Positions 1 to 8,467 are shown, counted from the first letter of the stretch. The stretch is DNA of 19,452 nt from UBA1189 sp045126595 (GCA_045126595.1 JBGVOS010000008.1:1-19452); one strand, 5' to 3'. The notes: generated by a model from the sequence alone, not told the origin. Numbers and translations are program-made.

Positions 1-18
1 ATGATAATGGATTTATGA
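1..18 (+). CDS. possible C-terminal end of an upstream gene (partial)
   Basis: The frame starting at base 1 reads M-I-M-D-L and then stops at TGA (16-18). That TGA overlaps the ATG of the next gene in an ATGA arrangement, typical of translationally coupled genes in one operon. Only five codons are visible, so nothing can be said about the product. It is also possible that this is just chance open sequence in a leader. Confidence 0.3.
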   Translation: MIMDL

Positions 19-3000
19 GACACGTCGGCCTACATATTGTAACTTTGTGCTGTGCCTTATTGCTCATGGGCTGTTCGCCTCATGGTGGACATCGTGTAGG
101 TTCGCATCCGGCCGATGCGTTTAACCGTGAAGCACGCACTTGGCAATATCGCAACCTGGATTCAGCTTCCTACTATGCCTTCAAAGCGTATGATGAGGCT
201 GGGCATTATATCCATGGGCGCAGCGTGGCATGCAATATGTTGGGCTTTGTCGCATTTATGCGCATGGAGTATGACGAGGCTCTGCACTGGTATAGTCAGG
301 TGGAAAAACAATCGGGATGTGAACTCGAACGTCTGGTGGCTGATGTGGGGCGTATGAATGTATATCAGCGTGTGGCGGACAATTTGGCCTTTTACGATTG
401 CCGTGTGCAGGCAATGAAGCGATTGGCACACATCAATGAGGAATCAGAAACCTTTTCTCCTGCCGAACGGGAACGTTTGCGATCGGCTGTGAACGATCTG
501 CATATGGTCAGCGCACTGCATCATTACATGATAGGGCAACGCCCCGAAGCACATGCAGAGATGAGGCTAGTGGTAGAGGATGATGCTCTGCGTGCAGACT
601 CGGCACAGTGGCTCATGTATATATATATAAAAGGTATAGGACTTGATGTTGAGGGCGACAGCCGCGAACAGCGTCGCTTGCGTCGCTATACCTATTTGAA
701 TAATTGTTTACGCATGAGTCGCATTGGAGGGTATGGCTATTTCGAAGGCTTGGCTTCGTCGGGGCTTTCCGAGTTGATGGCCGACTCGGTGCGCTCGGCC
801 TATTTCGCACAGTATCGTCCAGGGTCGTATGCCCATTTGACCGACTCGCTCGATACTTCGGCTAATCTCAGTTTGTCGCTTGCAGGGAGAGCCTTGCATT
901 GTCTTGAAAAATATGGTGACTGCTATGGCGTGATGAATGCTACGGTGCAGATAGCTTCGTTCTATAATAGAATGGGAGAGTATGAACGGGCGTTGAGTAT
1001 GCTGGAGGCGGTAAAAGGAGCTCCTGACCCTCTTGCCCGCTGTCATGAGGAGATGAGTGTGGCTTATGCCGGATTGGGTGACAAGGTCGCATCGGATCAT
1101 CATCGCAATGAATACCTTGATCTATTGGAAACGACTCGTCAAGACAAGGAGATGGAGAGTCGCTATCTCTCGTTGCAACGTCGTAGTCGTACGATGAAGA
1201 TGCTGCTCTATGTGGTAGCGGTAGGTATTGTCCTTTTTATCCTATTGCTGACTATGCTTTCGAGGCGTCATCGCCGTCGTGGTAGTGGCTATGAACAGCA
1301 GTTACGCGAACTTTTGCAAGAAACCGAGAAACGAGTATATCTGCACCAGAAACATATTGAGGAGGGTAAGCGTGATAATATCGTGCGAAAGGCTTTCTTG
1401 TCTATGGTGGCGGGCATGATGCCTTATATCGACCGTATGGCCCACGAGGTGGAGCGACTGCAATCACCTGAGGTATGGAACGATAAGGCCTTGCGTACCC
1501 GTAAACTTGATTATATAGCTGAGCTTGCCGATGAGATAAACAATTTGAATGAGTTGCTCTCACGATGGATAAAGACCACGCAAGGTTTGGTGGAGCTTAC
1601 GGTCGAGTCATTCCCTCTGGCCGAGGTGTTTGAAATGTTAGAACGCAGTTCCTCGTCATTCACAATGAAGGGGCTGACACTCGATGTGCAGTCTACCGAT
1701 GCGGTTGTTAAGGCAGATAAGGCACTCACCTTCTTTATGCTTAATACGTTGGCTGACAATGCTCGCAAGTTTACTCCGGAGGGTGGACAGGTGAGTATCT
1801 CTGCCTCTGTGTGTGAGAAGTACGTGGAACTTTCGGTGGTTGATAATGGCGTGGGGATGAGTGCAGAGGATATAGACCACATACTTCATGAGAAGGTGCA
1901 CGATGCGGCAATCATAGGACAGGCTCTGTCACCTGACTGGCGCAACAAGAAGGGCAGTGGATTCGGGTTGCTCAATTGTAAAGGTATCATTGAGAAATAT
2001 CGTAAGACTGACTCCCTTTTCGAAGTATGCAGTTTCGGTATCGACAGTAGGGTAGGTGAGGGGTGCCGCTTCTGGTTCCGTCTTCCCAAAGGAGTACGCC
2101 GTGCATTTACTATGTTATGTGTAGTGATGGCCTTCCCCTTTTCTGCAATGGGCGAGTTGGTCCATGATGAGGAACCTTCCTATTCTCCGCTCTTAGAACA
2201 GGCCTCGGCCTTTGCCGATAGTGTATACTATGCTAATGTAGACGGTAGCTATCATGAAGCGCTTGTTTATGCAGATTCGGCTCTCCACTATCTCAATGCC
2301 CATCACTGTCTGTATGCGGAAGATTATATCGATACGCTGTCGGCTACACGTGGAGAACTTGATGTGGAGACCCGATGGTGGCTCAGTGACTATGCTACCG
2401 ACTATCACACTATTCTTGATGTACGCAATGAACTCGCTGTGGCTAACCTCGCTCTGAGCCGCCTGCCCGAGTATCGTTACAATAACCGTATATATAATGA
2501 CCTCTATAAGTTGATAAGTGAAGACCGTTCACTTGTTGACTATTGTAATAGGATGCAGCGTTACTATAGCAACACCTCTGTGGCCGTGCTCATCTGCCTG
2601 CTGCTTGCTGTGGGGTATTTCATTGTCATCTTATACTCTTTCATGGGAAGGGTGGCTACTGCCTATCGCCATATAGAGTCGGTAGAGGACGACGAACGCC
2701 GTGCCCGTCACGAAGAAAATCGTTTGCATGTACAGAATATGGTGCTTGACAACTGCCTGTCGACCTTAAAGCACGAAACCGTGTATTACCCCAATCGTAT
2801 AAAGCAACTGGTAAACCGCTTGGACAGTAGCGACGAACGTCGTCAGATGCAGGAACTTATCGCTTACTATCGCGTGACTTTTACTGTACTTTCAGGTTGT
2901 GCTTCGCGTCAGTTGGAAGAGGTTACCTTCCGTCGCTCTGCCGTAGGTGTTGATATGCTGTTACGTCATGCTGTGGACTACCAAGAAAAACTGTGTGTGC

Positions 3001-3425
3001 AGAATCCCGATATTCCAAAACTTACTATTACTCCCTGCGAAGCAACTGTCTTATGTGATAAAATCTTGGTGGAGTTCCTTATCGAGCAACTAATTGACGC
3101 TTCGCTTGTTTGTTCCACAACAGATGACTTATGTCTTTCGGCTGTGATTGATGGCGATTTCGTTCGTATCTCGCTTGTTAATAGTTCTCGTACACTTGAT
3201 CCGGAGACTTTGCACAGTCTGTTCTATCCTTCGCAGTCGCGCATTGTTAATACCGATGACCGTCTGCAAGGAACAGAGTATATCGTGTGCCGGCAGATTG
3301 TCCGTGAACACGATGAGCATTTTAATCATGTTGGTTGTCGCATCAAAGCTGAACCAACTGCCGGGGGGTATGCCGTGTGGTTTACCCTACCTCGTCAAAT
3401 ATCTGTTTCTGTGGACGATATTTGA
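15..3425 (+). CDS. lipoprotein-anchored multi-domain sensor histidine kinase (DUF5112/DUF5113-like)
   Basis: Likely a membrane sensor kinase of 1136 residues. The N-terminus is a lipoprotein signal (hydrophobic run ending in lipobox LLMGC, Cys20). Residues about 30-390 are helical and TPR-like. A transmembrane helix lies at about 395-416, followed by a basic stretch and a predicted coiled coil. An intact HATPase_c domain follows: N-box NTLADNARKFT (577-587, N582), G1 DNGVGM (610-615) and G2 GSGFGL (647-652). A second hydrophobic segment (about 697-714) leads to a second helical, probably periplasmic region. A third transmembrane helix (about 856-877) leads to a C-terminal part with an H-box-like STLKHETVYYP (His920) and a degenerate ATPase-like fold without recognisable N/G boxes. 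No HExxxP-type His precedes the first ATPase domain. From memory, this order matches Bacteroidales proteins carrying DUF5112 and DUF5113. Ligand and partner regulator are unknown. The start is supported by the signal peptide and the ATGA overlap. Confidence 0.85.
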   Translation: MRHVGLHIVTLCCALLLMGCSPHGGHRVGSHPADAFNREARTWQYRNLDSASYYAFKAYDEAGHYIHGRSVACNMLGFVAFMRMEYDEALHWYSQVEKQSGCELERLVADVGRMNVYQRVADNLAFYDCRVQAMKRLAHINEESETFSPAERERLRSAVNDLHMVSALHHYMIGQRPEAHAEMRLVVEDDALRADSAQWLMYIYIKGIGLDVEGDSREQRRLRRYTYLNNCLRMSRIGGYGYFEGLASSGLSELMADSVRSAYFAQYRPGSYAHLTDSLDTSANLSLSLAGRALHCLEKYGDCYGVMNATVQIASFYNRMGEYERALSMLEAVKGAPDPLARCHEEMSVAYAGLGDKVASDHHRNEYLDLLETTRQDKEMESRYLSLQRRSRTMKMLLYVVAVGIVLFILLLTMLSRRHRRRGSGYEQQLRELLQETEKRVYLHQKHIEEGKRDNIVRKAFLSMVAGMMPYIDRMAHEVERLQSPEVWNDKALRTRKLDYIAELADEINNLNELLSRWIKTTQGLVELTVESFPLAEVFEMLERSSSSFTMKGLTLDVQSTDAVVKADKALTFFMLNTLADNARKFTPEGGQVSISASVCEKYVELSVVDNGVGMSAEDIDHILHEKVHDAAIIGQALSPDWRNKKGSGFGLLNCKGIIEKYRKTDSLFEVCSFGIDSRVGEGCRFWFRLPKGVRRAFTMLCVVMAFPFSAMGELVHDEEPSYSPLLEQASAFADSVYYANVDGSYHEALVYADSALHYLNAHHCLYAEDYIDTLSATRGELDVETRWWLSDYATDYHTILDVRNELAVANLALSRLPEYRYNNRIYNDLYKLISEDRSLVDYCNRMQRYYSNTSVAVLICLLLAVGYFIVILYSFMGRVATAYRHIESVEDDERRARHEENRLHVQNMVLDNCLSTLKHETVYYPNRIKQLVNRLDSSDERRQMQELIAYYRVTFTVLSGCASRQLEEVTFRRSAVGVDMLLRHAVDYQEKLCVQNPDIPKLTITPCEATVLCDKILVEFLIEQLIDASLVCSTTDDLCLSAVIDGDFVRISLVNSSRTLDPETLHSLFYPSQSRIVNTDDRLQGTEYIVCRQIVREHDEHFNHVGCRIKAEPTAGGYAVWFTLPRQISVSVDDI

Positions 3426-3484
3426 TCTCCGTATTATAAATACTACTTACGAACTTTTTACCGCGCAGGTCGGAAAAAAAGTAT

Positions 3485-3492
3485 TAACTTTG
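3485..3492 (+). promoter_or_regulatory. Bacteroidetes-type -7 promoter box for the YrdC gene
   Basis: TAACTTTG fits the Bacteroidetes -7 consensus TAnnTTTG and ends 20 bases before the ATG at 3513. This gives a short leader of roughly 10-15 nt. No clear -33 TTTG is seen at the usual distance; the best candidate is a T-rich run near 3455-3459. It implies that the gene can be transcribed independently of the kinase upstream. Confidence 0.6.
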
Positions 3493-3512
3493 TACCCATA
3501 AAATAGATACAT

Positions 3513-4088
3513 ATGAACGAACATTATAGAGAAGAAATTAAGCGCGCATGTGATGTGCTCTATCGTGGAGGAGTTATCTTGTATCCTACGGATACAGTAT
3601 GGGGTATTGGTTGTGATGCTACGAACGAAGAGGCTGTACGCCGTGTATATGAGATAAAACGCCGTGTCGACAGTAAGGCAATGTTGGTGCTTGTGGATAG
3701 CGATGTGAAGGTTGATTTCTACGTTCGTGAGATTCCTTCTGTCGCATGGGACCTTATAGAACTTTCAACCAAACCGCTTACTGTCATTTATGATGGGGCA
3801 CGTAACTTGGCCGCTAATCTTGTGGGTGAGGATGGAAGTGTGGGTATCCGTGTCACTCGGGAAGAATTCAGCAAGCAGCTTTGTTATCGTTTTCGTAAAG
3901 CTATCGTGTCTACATCGGCCAATATCAGTGGGCAACCCTCACCGAGATGCTTTGCCGAGATCAGTGACGAGATAAAGCAGGCGGTAGATTATATTGTGAA
4001 CGTACGTCAGGACGAACCTGCCGGTGCTACTCCATCAAGCATCATCAAACTCGGCGCTCATGGTGAAGTGAAGGTGATAAGGGAGTAA
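3513..4088 (+). CDS. tsaC: L-threonylcarbamoyladenylate synthase (YrdC/TsaC type)
   Basis: This 191-residue protein is a single YrdC domain. Family members make threonylcarbamoyl-AMP from threonine, bicarbonate and ATP, the first step in t6A37 modification of ANN-decoding tRNAs, in the cytoplasm. Visible motifs are YPTDTVWGIG (24-33), the K-x-R pair K49/R51 with K55 nearby, GSVGIRV (108-114), the S-x-N motif STSANISG (133-140, S135/N137) and the nucleotide-pocket strand TPSSIIK (173-179). The length equals the short TsaC form, not the longer Sua5 form with an extra C-terminal domain. It has its own promoter box. Its TAA stop is the left edge of a 20-bp palindrome. The next gene starts 43 bases downstream on the same strand. 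YciO-like paralogues share the fold, so the exact paralogue is slightly uncertain. Confidence 0.92.
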   Translation: MNEHYREEIKRACDVLYRGGVILYPTDTVWGIGCDATNEEAVRRVYEIKRRVDSKAMLVLVDSDVKVDFYVREIPSVAWDLIELSTKPLTVIYDGARNLAANLVGEDGSVGIRVTREEFSKQLCYRFRKAIVSTSANISGQPSPRCFAEISDEIKQAVDYIVNVRQDEPAGATPSSIIKLGAHGEVKVIRE

Positions 4089-4105
4089 TCTGCACGTGCA
4101 GATTA
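4086..4105 (+). terminator. perfect 20-bp palindrome overlapping the YrdC stop codon, putative hairpin terminator
   Basis: TAATCTGCACGTGCAGATTA is a perfect palindrome. As RNA it can form an 8-bp stem with an ACGT loop, followed by a U-rich run (TTCTTTC, 4106-4112). The first three bases are the TAA stop of the upstream gene. It may act as a terminator or attenuator between the YrdC gene and the helicase, or as an operator. The U-tract is imperfect, so partial termination is more likely than full. Confidence 0.5.
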
Positions 4106-4131
4106 TTCTTTCATTAATTATATGTAATAGG

Positions 4132-6564
4132 ATGCAAACCGATATAAAGAACGAACTGAACGAAAGCCAGCTGGCTGCTGTGACCTATAACGATGGCCCC
4201 TCATTGGTGATTGCGGGCGCAGGCTCGGGAAAGACTCGCGTGCTCACCTACAAAGTGGCTCACCTCATGGAACTGGGCCTGGAGCCGTGGCGCATACTGG
4301 CACTCACCTTTACCAACAAGGCGGCGCGTGAGATGCGTGACCGTATAGGGAAACGGGTGGGGGAGCATCGTGCCCGTTACCTTTGGATGGGTACCTTCCA
4401 CAGCATGTTCCTGCGCATACTGAGAGCCGAGGCCGAGCATATCGGGTTTGCCCCCAACTTCACCATTTATGACCAGACAGACTCGAAGAGCCTTTTGAAG
4501 ACCATCATCAAAGAGATGCAGCTCGACGATAAGGTATATAAAGCGAATGTCATCCAGTGTCGCATATCCAATGCCAAGAATCGTTTGATGACAGCACAGA
4601 TGTATGCAGCCGATGCCATTGCTGTGGCTGATGATCGCCATGCCAAAGTGCCCGAAACGCGCGAGATATATCTACGCTATCAGGAGCGCTGTCGACAAGC
4701 GGGGGCGATGGACTTCGATGACATCTTGCTCTATACCTACCTGCTTTTCCAAAACCATCCAGAGGTGCTCGCACGCTACGCCTCGCAGTTTGCTTACGTG
4801 TTGGTGGACGAGTACCAGGACACTAACTACGCACAGCACAGCATCGTGTGGCAGCTCACCAAGGAGCATCAGCGCGTATGTGTGGTAGGGGATGATGCGC
4901 AGAGCATCTATTCGTTCCGTGGGGCCAATATAGACAATATCCTCGGTTTTACCCGACAATATAGCGGAGCACGTATCTTCAAGCTCGAAGAGAACTACCG
5001 CTCCACGCAGATGATTGTGGGCGCGGCTAACAGCCTTATCGAGAAGAACAGTGAACAGATACGCAAGGAGGTGTTCTCACGTCAGGATGTGGGTACACCG
5101 TTACAACTCATCGAGGCCTACTCCGATGTGGAGGAGGGTGAGATTGTGGCCCAGCGCATCGGTCTGCTCAAGCGTAAGGAGGGACTCTCCAACGACCACT
5201 TTGCCATCCTCTATCGCACCAATGCACAGTCGCGTATCTTCGAGGAGGCACTGCGCAAGAACGGTATCGCCTATCGCATCTACGGAGGGCTGTCGTTCTA
5301 TCAACGCAAGGAGGTAAAGGACGTGATATCCTATTTCCGTCTCGCGGTGAATCCTCATGATGAGGAGGCCTTCAAGCGCGTCATCAACTATCCGGCACGC
5401 GGAATTGGCGACACTACGGTGGGCAAGATCATGGCGGCGGCATCGGACCACGGGGTAAGCCTGTGGACGGTGATAGGTGATCCTGCAGCCTATGACCTTG
5501 CAGTAAATAAGGGAACGATTACCAAACTGAATCATTTTTATAACCTTGTGAATCGCTTCATCGAGCAGGCTGCTAAGCTTGATGCTTATGAACTGGGCCG
5601 CATGGTGGTGCAGGAGAGTGGTATCATGGCCGACCTCATACAAGACCGTACGGTAGAGGGGGTGAGCCGTCAGGAGAATGTTCAGGAACTGATGGACGGT
5701 ATGCACGACTTCCTTCGCTCGCGACAGGAGGAGGGTGACGAGGCCGTCATGCTCACCGACTTCCTCAGCGATGTGGCCCTGCTCACCGACCAGGACAACA
5801 CGGAGGAGGACGACACACCCAAGGTGACGCTCATGACCGTGCATGCAGCCAAGGGGTTGGAGTTTGATACCGTATTTATCGTGGGCATGGAGGAACAGCT
5901 GTTCCCCTCAATGATGGCCTACGACAGTGCCCGACAGATGGAGGAGGAGCGCCGTCTGCTCTACGTGGCCATCACTCGTGCCGAGAAGCGCTGCTTGCTC
6001 TCGTATGCCAAGAGCCGTTTCCGCTACGGCAAGGTAGAGTATGGCATGCCCAGCCGCTTCCTCAAGGATATAGACCTTGGATACATAGAGATGCCTATGA
6101 AGGATACTCCCTTCAAGGAATCCCCTTTCGGCGCACCCAAAGCCTCGCTCTGGGGCGAGTCGTCAGCACCGCGCTTCATGAGCAGCCGCCCTACACAGTT
6201 CGGCTCTCCGAGTACCCCGCGGGTTCAGAATACTCGGAACACTCAGAGTACTCCGAGAACATACACTATTTCGAGTACCCCCAAGAAAACCATTATCACC
6301 GCGGACTCTGAGTCACCCCTCCTCGGGAGGGGCAGGGGGGAGGCCTCCTCTCCTCGTCGCTTGGTCTCGGCCAATGCCACTGGCGGGGCAGCCCGTGTGA
6401 CGCAGCTCACTCCCGGACAGTTCATTGAGCACGAACGTTTTGGCGTGGGCGAGGTCATCAAGGTGGAGGGCACGGGTGAGAATACCAAGGCGCATATCCG
6501 CTTCAAGAATGCTGGCGATAAGCAGTTGCTGTTGAAGTTTGCTCGTTTCCGTGTGTTGGGGTAG
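4132..6564 (+). CDS. pcrA: UvrD/PcrA-family ATP-dependent DNA helicase
   Basis: This 810-residue superfamily 1A 3'-5' helicase probably works in repair and in clearing replication or transcription blocks. Motifs in order: Walker A AGAGSGKT (28-35, K34), Ia TFTNKAA, DEYQD (226-230), GDDAQSIYSFRG (253-264), EENYRST, a UvrD_C block starting YRTNAQSR, VHAAKGLEF (570-578) and YVAITRAEKR (611-620, arginine finger R616). After about residue 655 comes a low-complexity Ser/Thr/Pro/Arg linker of about 100 residues. The protein ends in a PcrA-type C-terminal Tudor-like module (GQFIEHERFGVGEVIKVEG, about 762-810), the part that contacts RNA polymerase in the family. I chose ATG 4132 because the conserved N-terminus (LNESQLAAV) follows at once; an upstream GTG at 4096 lies inside the palindrome. 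The linker holds DNA repeats described separately. Confidence 0.93.
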   Translation: MQTDIKNELNESQLAAVTYNDGPSLVIAGAGSGKTRVLTYKVAHLMELGLEPWRILALTFTNKAAREMRDRIGKRVGEHRARYLWMGTFHSMFLRILRAEAEHIGFAPNFTIYDQTDSKSLLKTIIKEMQLDDKVYKANVIQCRISNAKNRLMTAQMYAADAIAVADDRHAKVPETREIYLRYQERCRQAGAMDFDDILLYTYLLFQNHPEVLARYASQFAYVLVDEYQDTNYAQHSIVWQLTKEHQRVCVVGDDAQSIYSFRGANIDNILGFTRQYSGARIFKLEENYRSTQMIVGAANSLIEKNSEQIRKEVFSRQDVGTPLQLIEAYSDVEEGEIVAQRIGLLKRKEGLSNDHFAILYRTNAQSRIFEEALRKNGIAYRIYGGLSFYQRKEVKDVISYFRLAVNPHDEEAFKRVINYPARGIGDTTVGKIMAAASDHGVSLWTVIGDPAAYDLAVNKGTITKLNHFYNLVNRFIEQAAKLDAYELGRMVVQESGIMADLIQDRTVEGVSRQENVQELMDGMHDFLRSRQEEGDEAVMLTDFLSDVALLTDQDNTEEDDTPKVTLMTVHAAKGLEFDTVFIVGMEEQLFPSMMAYDSARQMEEERRLLYVAITRAEKRCLLSYAKSRFRYGKVEYGMPSRFLKDIDLGYIEMPMKDTPFKESPFGAPKASLWGESSAPRFMSSRPTQFGSPSTPRVQNTRNTQSTPRTYTISSTPKKTIITADSESPLLGRGRGEASSPRRLVSANATGGAARVTQLTPGQFIEHERFGVGEVIKVEGTGENTKAHIRFKNAGDKQLLLKFARFRVLG
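6233..6259 (+). repeat. three 9-bp tandem units in the helicase linker
   Basis: CTCGGAACA, CTCAGAGTA and CTCCGAGAA follow one another in frame and encode the N-T-R/N-T-Q/S-T-P/R-T pattern of the linker. Similar cores (CTCCGAGTA at 6206, TCGAGTA at 6271) flank them. The 9-bp period keeps the reading frame, so copy number could vary without breaking the helicase. Confidence 0.6.
6316..6348. repeat. GC-rich hairpin element inside the helicase linker
   Basis: CCCCTCC (6316-6322) and GGAGGGG (6326-6332) form a 7-bp stem with a TCG loop, followed by a G-run and the palindrome GGAGGCCTCC (6339-6348). The encoded peptide (about SPLLGRGRGEASSP) does not resemble the rest of the helicase. From memory, similar C-rich/G-rich hairpins recur between genes in Bacteroidales genomes. 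I infer an intergenic-type repeat tolerated in frame within a disordered linker. Confidence 0.5.
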
Positions 6565-6612
6565 TGCTGGCAGGTTAGTAGGCAGAAAGAATTGTCATTA
6601 GATATATAATAT

Positions 6613-7422
6613 ATGGTAGATTTGAACAAACTGGTGATTCAGGTGCGTGAGGTTGCTGTAAGTGTGGGACGCTTTTTGAAGGAGCAACGTGCTGCATTTG
6701 ACCGTTCGGCTGTAAGGGAGAAAGGTCCGCATGACTACGTGTCGTATGTGGACAAGGCCTCGGAAGAGCGTTTGGTCGCAGCGTTGTCAGCATTGCTCCC
6801 AGAAGCAGGTTTTGTTACAGAGGAAAAGACTACCGGTCAATATGCGGGAGAAGAATACTGCTGGGTGGTAGATCCTTTGGATGGAACTACCAACTTTATA
6901 CACGATATGGCTCCCTATTGTGTGAGTATAGCTTTGCGCAATAGGACCGAAGTGTTGATCGGCGTGGTATATGAGGTGTGTCGTGAAGAGTGTTACTGGG
7001 CGTACAAGGGCGGGGGAGCTTACTTGAATAATAAGGCTATATGTGTATCTGATATAAGTTCTATAAATCAGGCACAAATATTGCTTGGCTTTCCCTATAA
7101 TAGTGGTCAATTTCGTCCTGTTGTACTCAGCCTTATAGAGCAGATGTATGGTACGGTAGGTGCTGAACGTTTGTTGGGTTCGGCAGCTGTGGAACTTTGC
7201 TATGTGGCAGCAGGCCGTGCCGAGGGACGTATAGAAGGATTTCTTGGCCCGTGGGATGTAGCTGCAGGGTGTTTGATTCTCTCTGAGGCTGGTGGCCGTG
7301 TCACCGACTTTAATGGTGGTGATACTTACCTCAGTGGCTGTGAGGTGTTGGCGTCAAATGGGCATATCCATGAGCATTTGTTGCAGATTGTGGAAAATGC
7401 ATGTACTAATTTTGCGAAATAG
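6613..7422 (+). CDS. inositol monophosphatase family phosphatase (SuhB/IMPase-like)
   Basis: This 269-residue cytoplasmic Mg2+-dependent phosphatase of the IMPase/FBPase fold carries both family signatures. The metal-site loop WVVDPLDGTTNFIH has D87 and D90, and the C-terminal signature PWDVAAGCLILSEAGG has D215. The metal-binding pair E70/E71 (TEEKT) precedes them. The length is normal for the family. Substrate cannot be deduced: family members act on inositol-1-phosphate, 3'-phosphoadenosine 5'-phosphate or sugar phosphates, and SuhB also binds the antitermination machinery in enterobacteria. It lies 48 bases after the helicase and 20 bases before the permease, so probably in one operon. 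The start follows an AT-only leader (ATATATAATAT) and no Shine-Dalgarno sequence is seen. Confidence 0.9.
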   Translation: MVDLNKLVIQVREVAVSVGRFLKEQRAAFDRSAVREKGPHDYVSYVDKASEERLVAALSALLPEAGFVTEEKTTGQYAGEEYCWVVDPLDGTTNFIHDMAPYCVSIALRNRTEVLIGVVYEVCREECYWAYKGGGAYLNNKAICVSDISSINQAQILLGFPYNSGQFRPVVLSLIEQMYGTVGAERLLGSAAVELCYVAAGRAEGRIEGFLGPWDVAAGCLILSEAGGRVTDFNGGDTYLSGCEVLASNGHIHEHLLQIVENACTNFAK

Positions 7423-7442
7423 TTGTAGATTTTTCTTTGCTT

Positions 7443-8336
7443 ATGTGGTTGTCTTTAGCTTTTCTGTCGGCTGCGTTGCTTGGTTTGTATGATGTGAGCA
7501 AGAAACAGGCGTTGAGGGACAATGCTGTTATCCCAGTGCTCTTTCTCAATACATTTTTTTCGATGCTCATCTTCTTTCCGTTCATTTTGTTGTCTGCGAT
7601 AGGTGTGCTCGATGATACCATATTTTATGTCCCCATGTGTGGATGGGAAGTGCACAAATATATTCTTCTCAAGGCAATTATAGTGCTTTCTTCCTGGATG
7701 TTCGGCTATTTTGGCATGAAGCATCTTCCTATTACTATTGTTGGACCTATCAATGCCACACGCCCCGTAATGGTGCTGTTGGGCGCATTGCTCATATTCG
7801 GAGAACGGCTCAATGTCTGGCAGTGGGTGGGTGTGCTTTTGGCGATAGCTTCGGTATTGCTTCTCAGTCGTAGTGGTAAGAAGGAGGGGATAGACTTTCG
7901 TTATAATCGTTGGATATGGTGCGTAGTGTTGGCCGCATTGCTTGGGGCTGTAAGCGCGTTGTATGATAAGTATCTCATGCAGCATTTCAATAGTATGGCC
8001 GTGCAGTCATGGTTCACTTTTTACCAATTCTTTATCATGTGCGTATTGGTGCTTGTGTTGTGGGCTCCTGTGCGTCATCAGGTTACTCCATTTCGTTGGT
8101 CGTGGGCTATACCATTTATCTCATTGTTCCTCTGTGCGGCCGACTTTGCTTACTTTACCGCTTTGGCTCAAGAGAGGTCGCTTATAGCCGTAGTCTCTAT
8201 GGTGCGTCGTGGTAGCGTGGTGGTATCGTTCCTCTGTGGCGCATTGCTTTTCCGTGAGAAGAATTTGAAGAGTAAGACTCTTGATCTCTTGCTAGTACTC
8301 CTTGGTATGCTCTTCCTCTACTGGGGAACAAGGTGA
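7443..8336 (+). CDS. EamA/DMT-superfamily inner-membrane permease
   Basis: This 297-residue protein has about ten hydrophobic helices (roughly 1-16, 30-52, 72-90, 98-119, 125-142, 155-175, 187-208, 218-240, 245-270, 280-294), the usual drug/metabolite transporter topology. It is an internal duplication: each half begins with an LYD motif (GLYDVSKK at 14-21, ALYDKYLM at 172-179) and ends with a charged F-x-E segment before the last helix (FGERLNVWQ, FREKNLKSK). Family members export amino acids, metabolites or nucleotide sugars; the substrate here is unknown. I chose ATG 7443 over a TTG two codons upstream. It sits 20 bases after the phosphatase, suggesting co-transcription, and is followed by a hairpin terminator. 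Confidence 0.88.
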   Translation: MWLSLAFLSAALLGLYDVSKKQALRDNAVIPVLFLNTFFSMLIFFPFILLSAIGVLDDTIFYVPMCGWEVHKYILLKAIIVLSSWMFGYFGMKHLPITIVGPINATRPVMVLLGALLIFGERLNVWQWVGVLLAIASVLLLSRSGKKEGIDFRYNRWIWCVVLAALLGAVSALYDKYLMQHFNSMAVQSWFTFYQFFIMCVLVLVLWAPVRHQVTPFRWSWAIPFISLFLCAADFAYFTALAQERSLIAVVSMVRRGSVVVSFLCGALLFREKNLKSKTLDLLLVLLGMLFLYWGTR

Positions 8337-8387
8337 ATCGATTTTCATTTTGCCTGGTATTGAACAACTCTGAGGAAATCTGATAAT

Positions 8388-8425
8388 CATGCTGGAGCGA
8401 TTGCTTTTTTCGTCCAGCATGTTTT
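8388..8425 (+). terminator. hairpin terminator after the EamA permease
   Basis: CATGCTGGA (8388-8396) and TCCAGCATG (8413-8421) form a 9-bp perfect stem with a 16-nt loop, followed by TTTT (8422-8425). It lies about 50 bases after the permease stop and would end the + strand transcript. Confidence 0.65.
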
Positions 8426-8467
8426 ATATATGGACTATTGTACAGGATGCTTAGTTTAAATGCTATA

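Noticed and set aside
697..2160. Sensor kinase as two separate genes joined by a sequencing error near residue 697
   Set aside because: The frame is uninterrupted, and the internal hydrophobic segment fits a membrane helix that returns the chain to the periplasm. From memory, Bacteroidales homologues have the same fused order.
4096..4131. GTG start for the helicase at 4096
   Set aside because: It lies inside the palindrome at 4086-4105 and adds 12 residues with no counterpart in the family. ATG 4132 leads straight into the conserved N-terminus.
5101..5844. A 247-codon open frame on the - strand inside the helicase gene
   Set aside because: It overlaps conserved helicase motifs on the other strand and has no recognisable protein features.
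7437..7442. TTG start two codons before the permease ATG
   Set aside because: The ATG at 7443 is nearer to typical usage, and the extra two residues add nothing.
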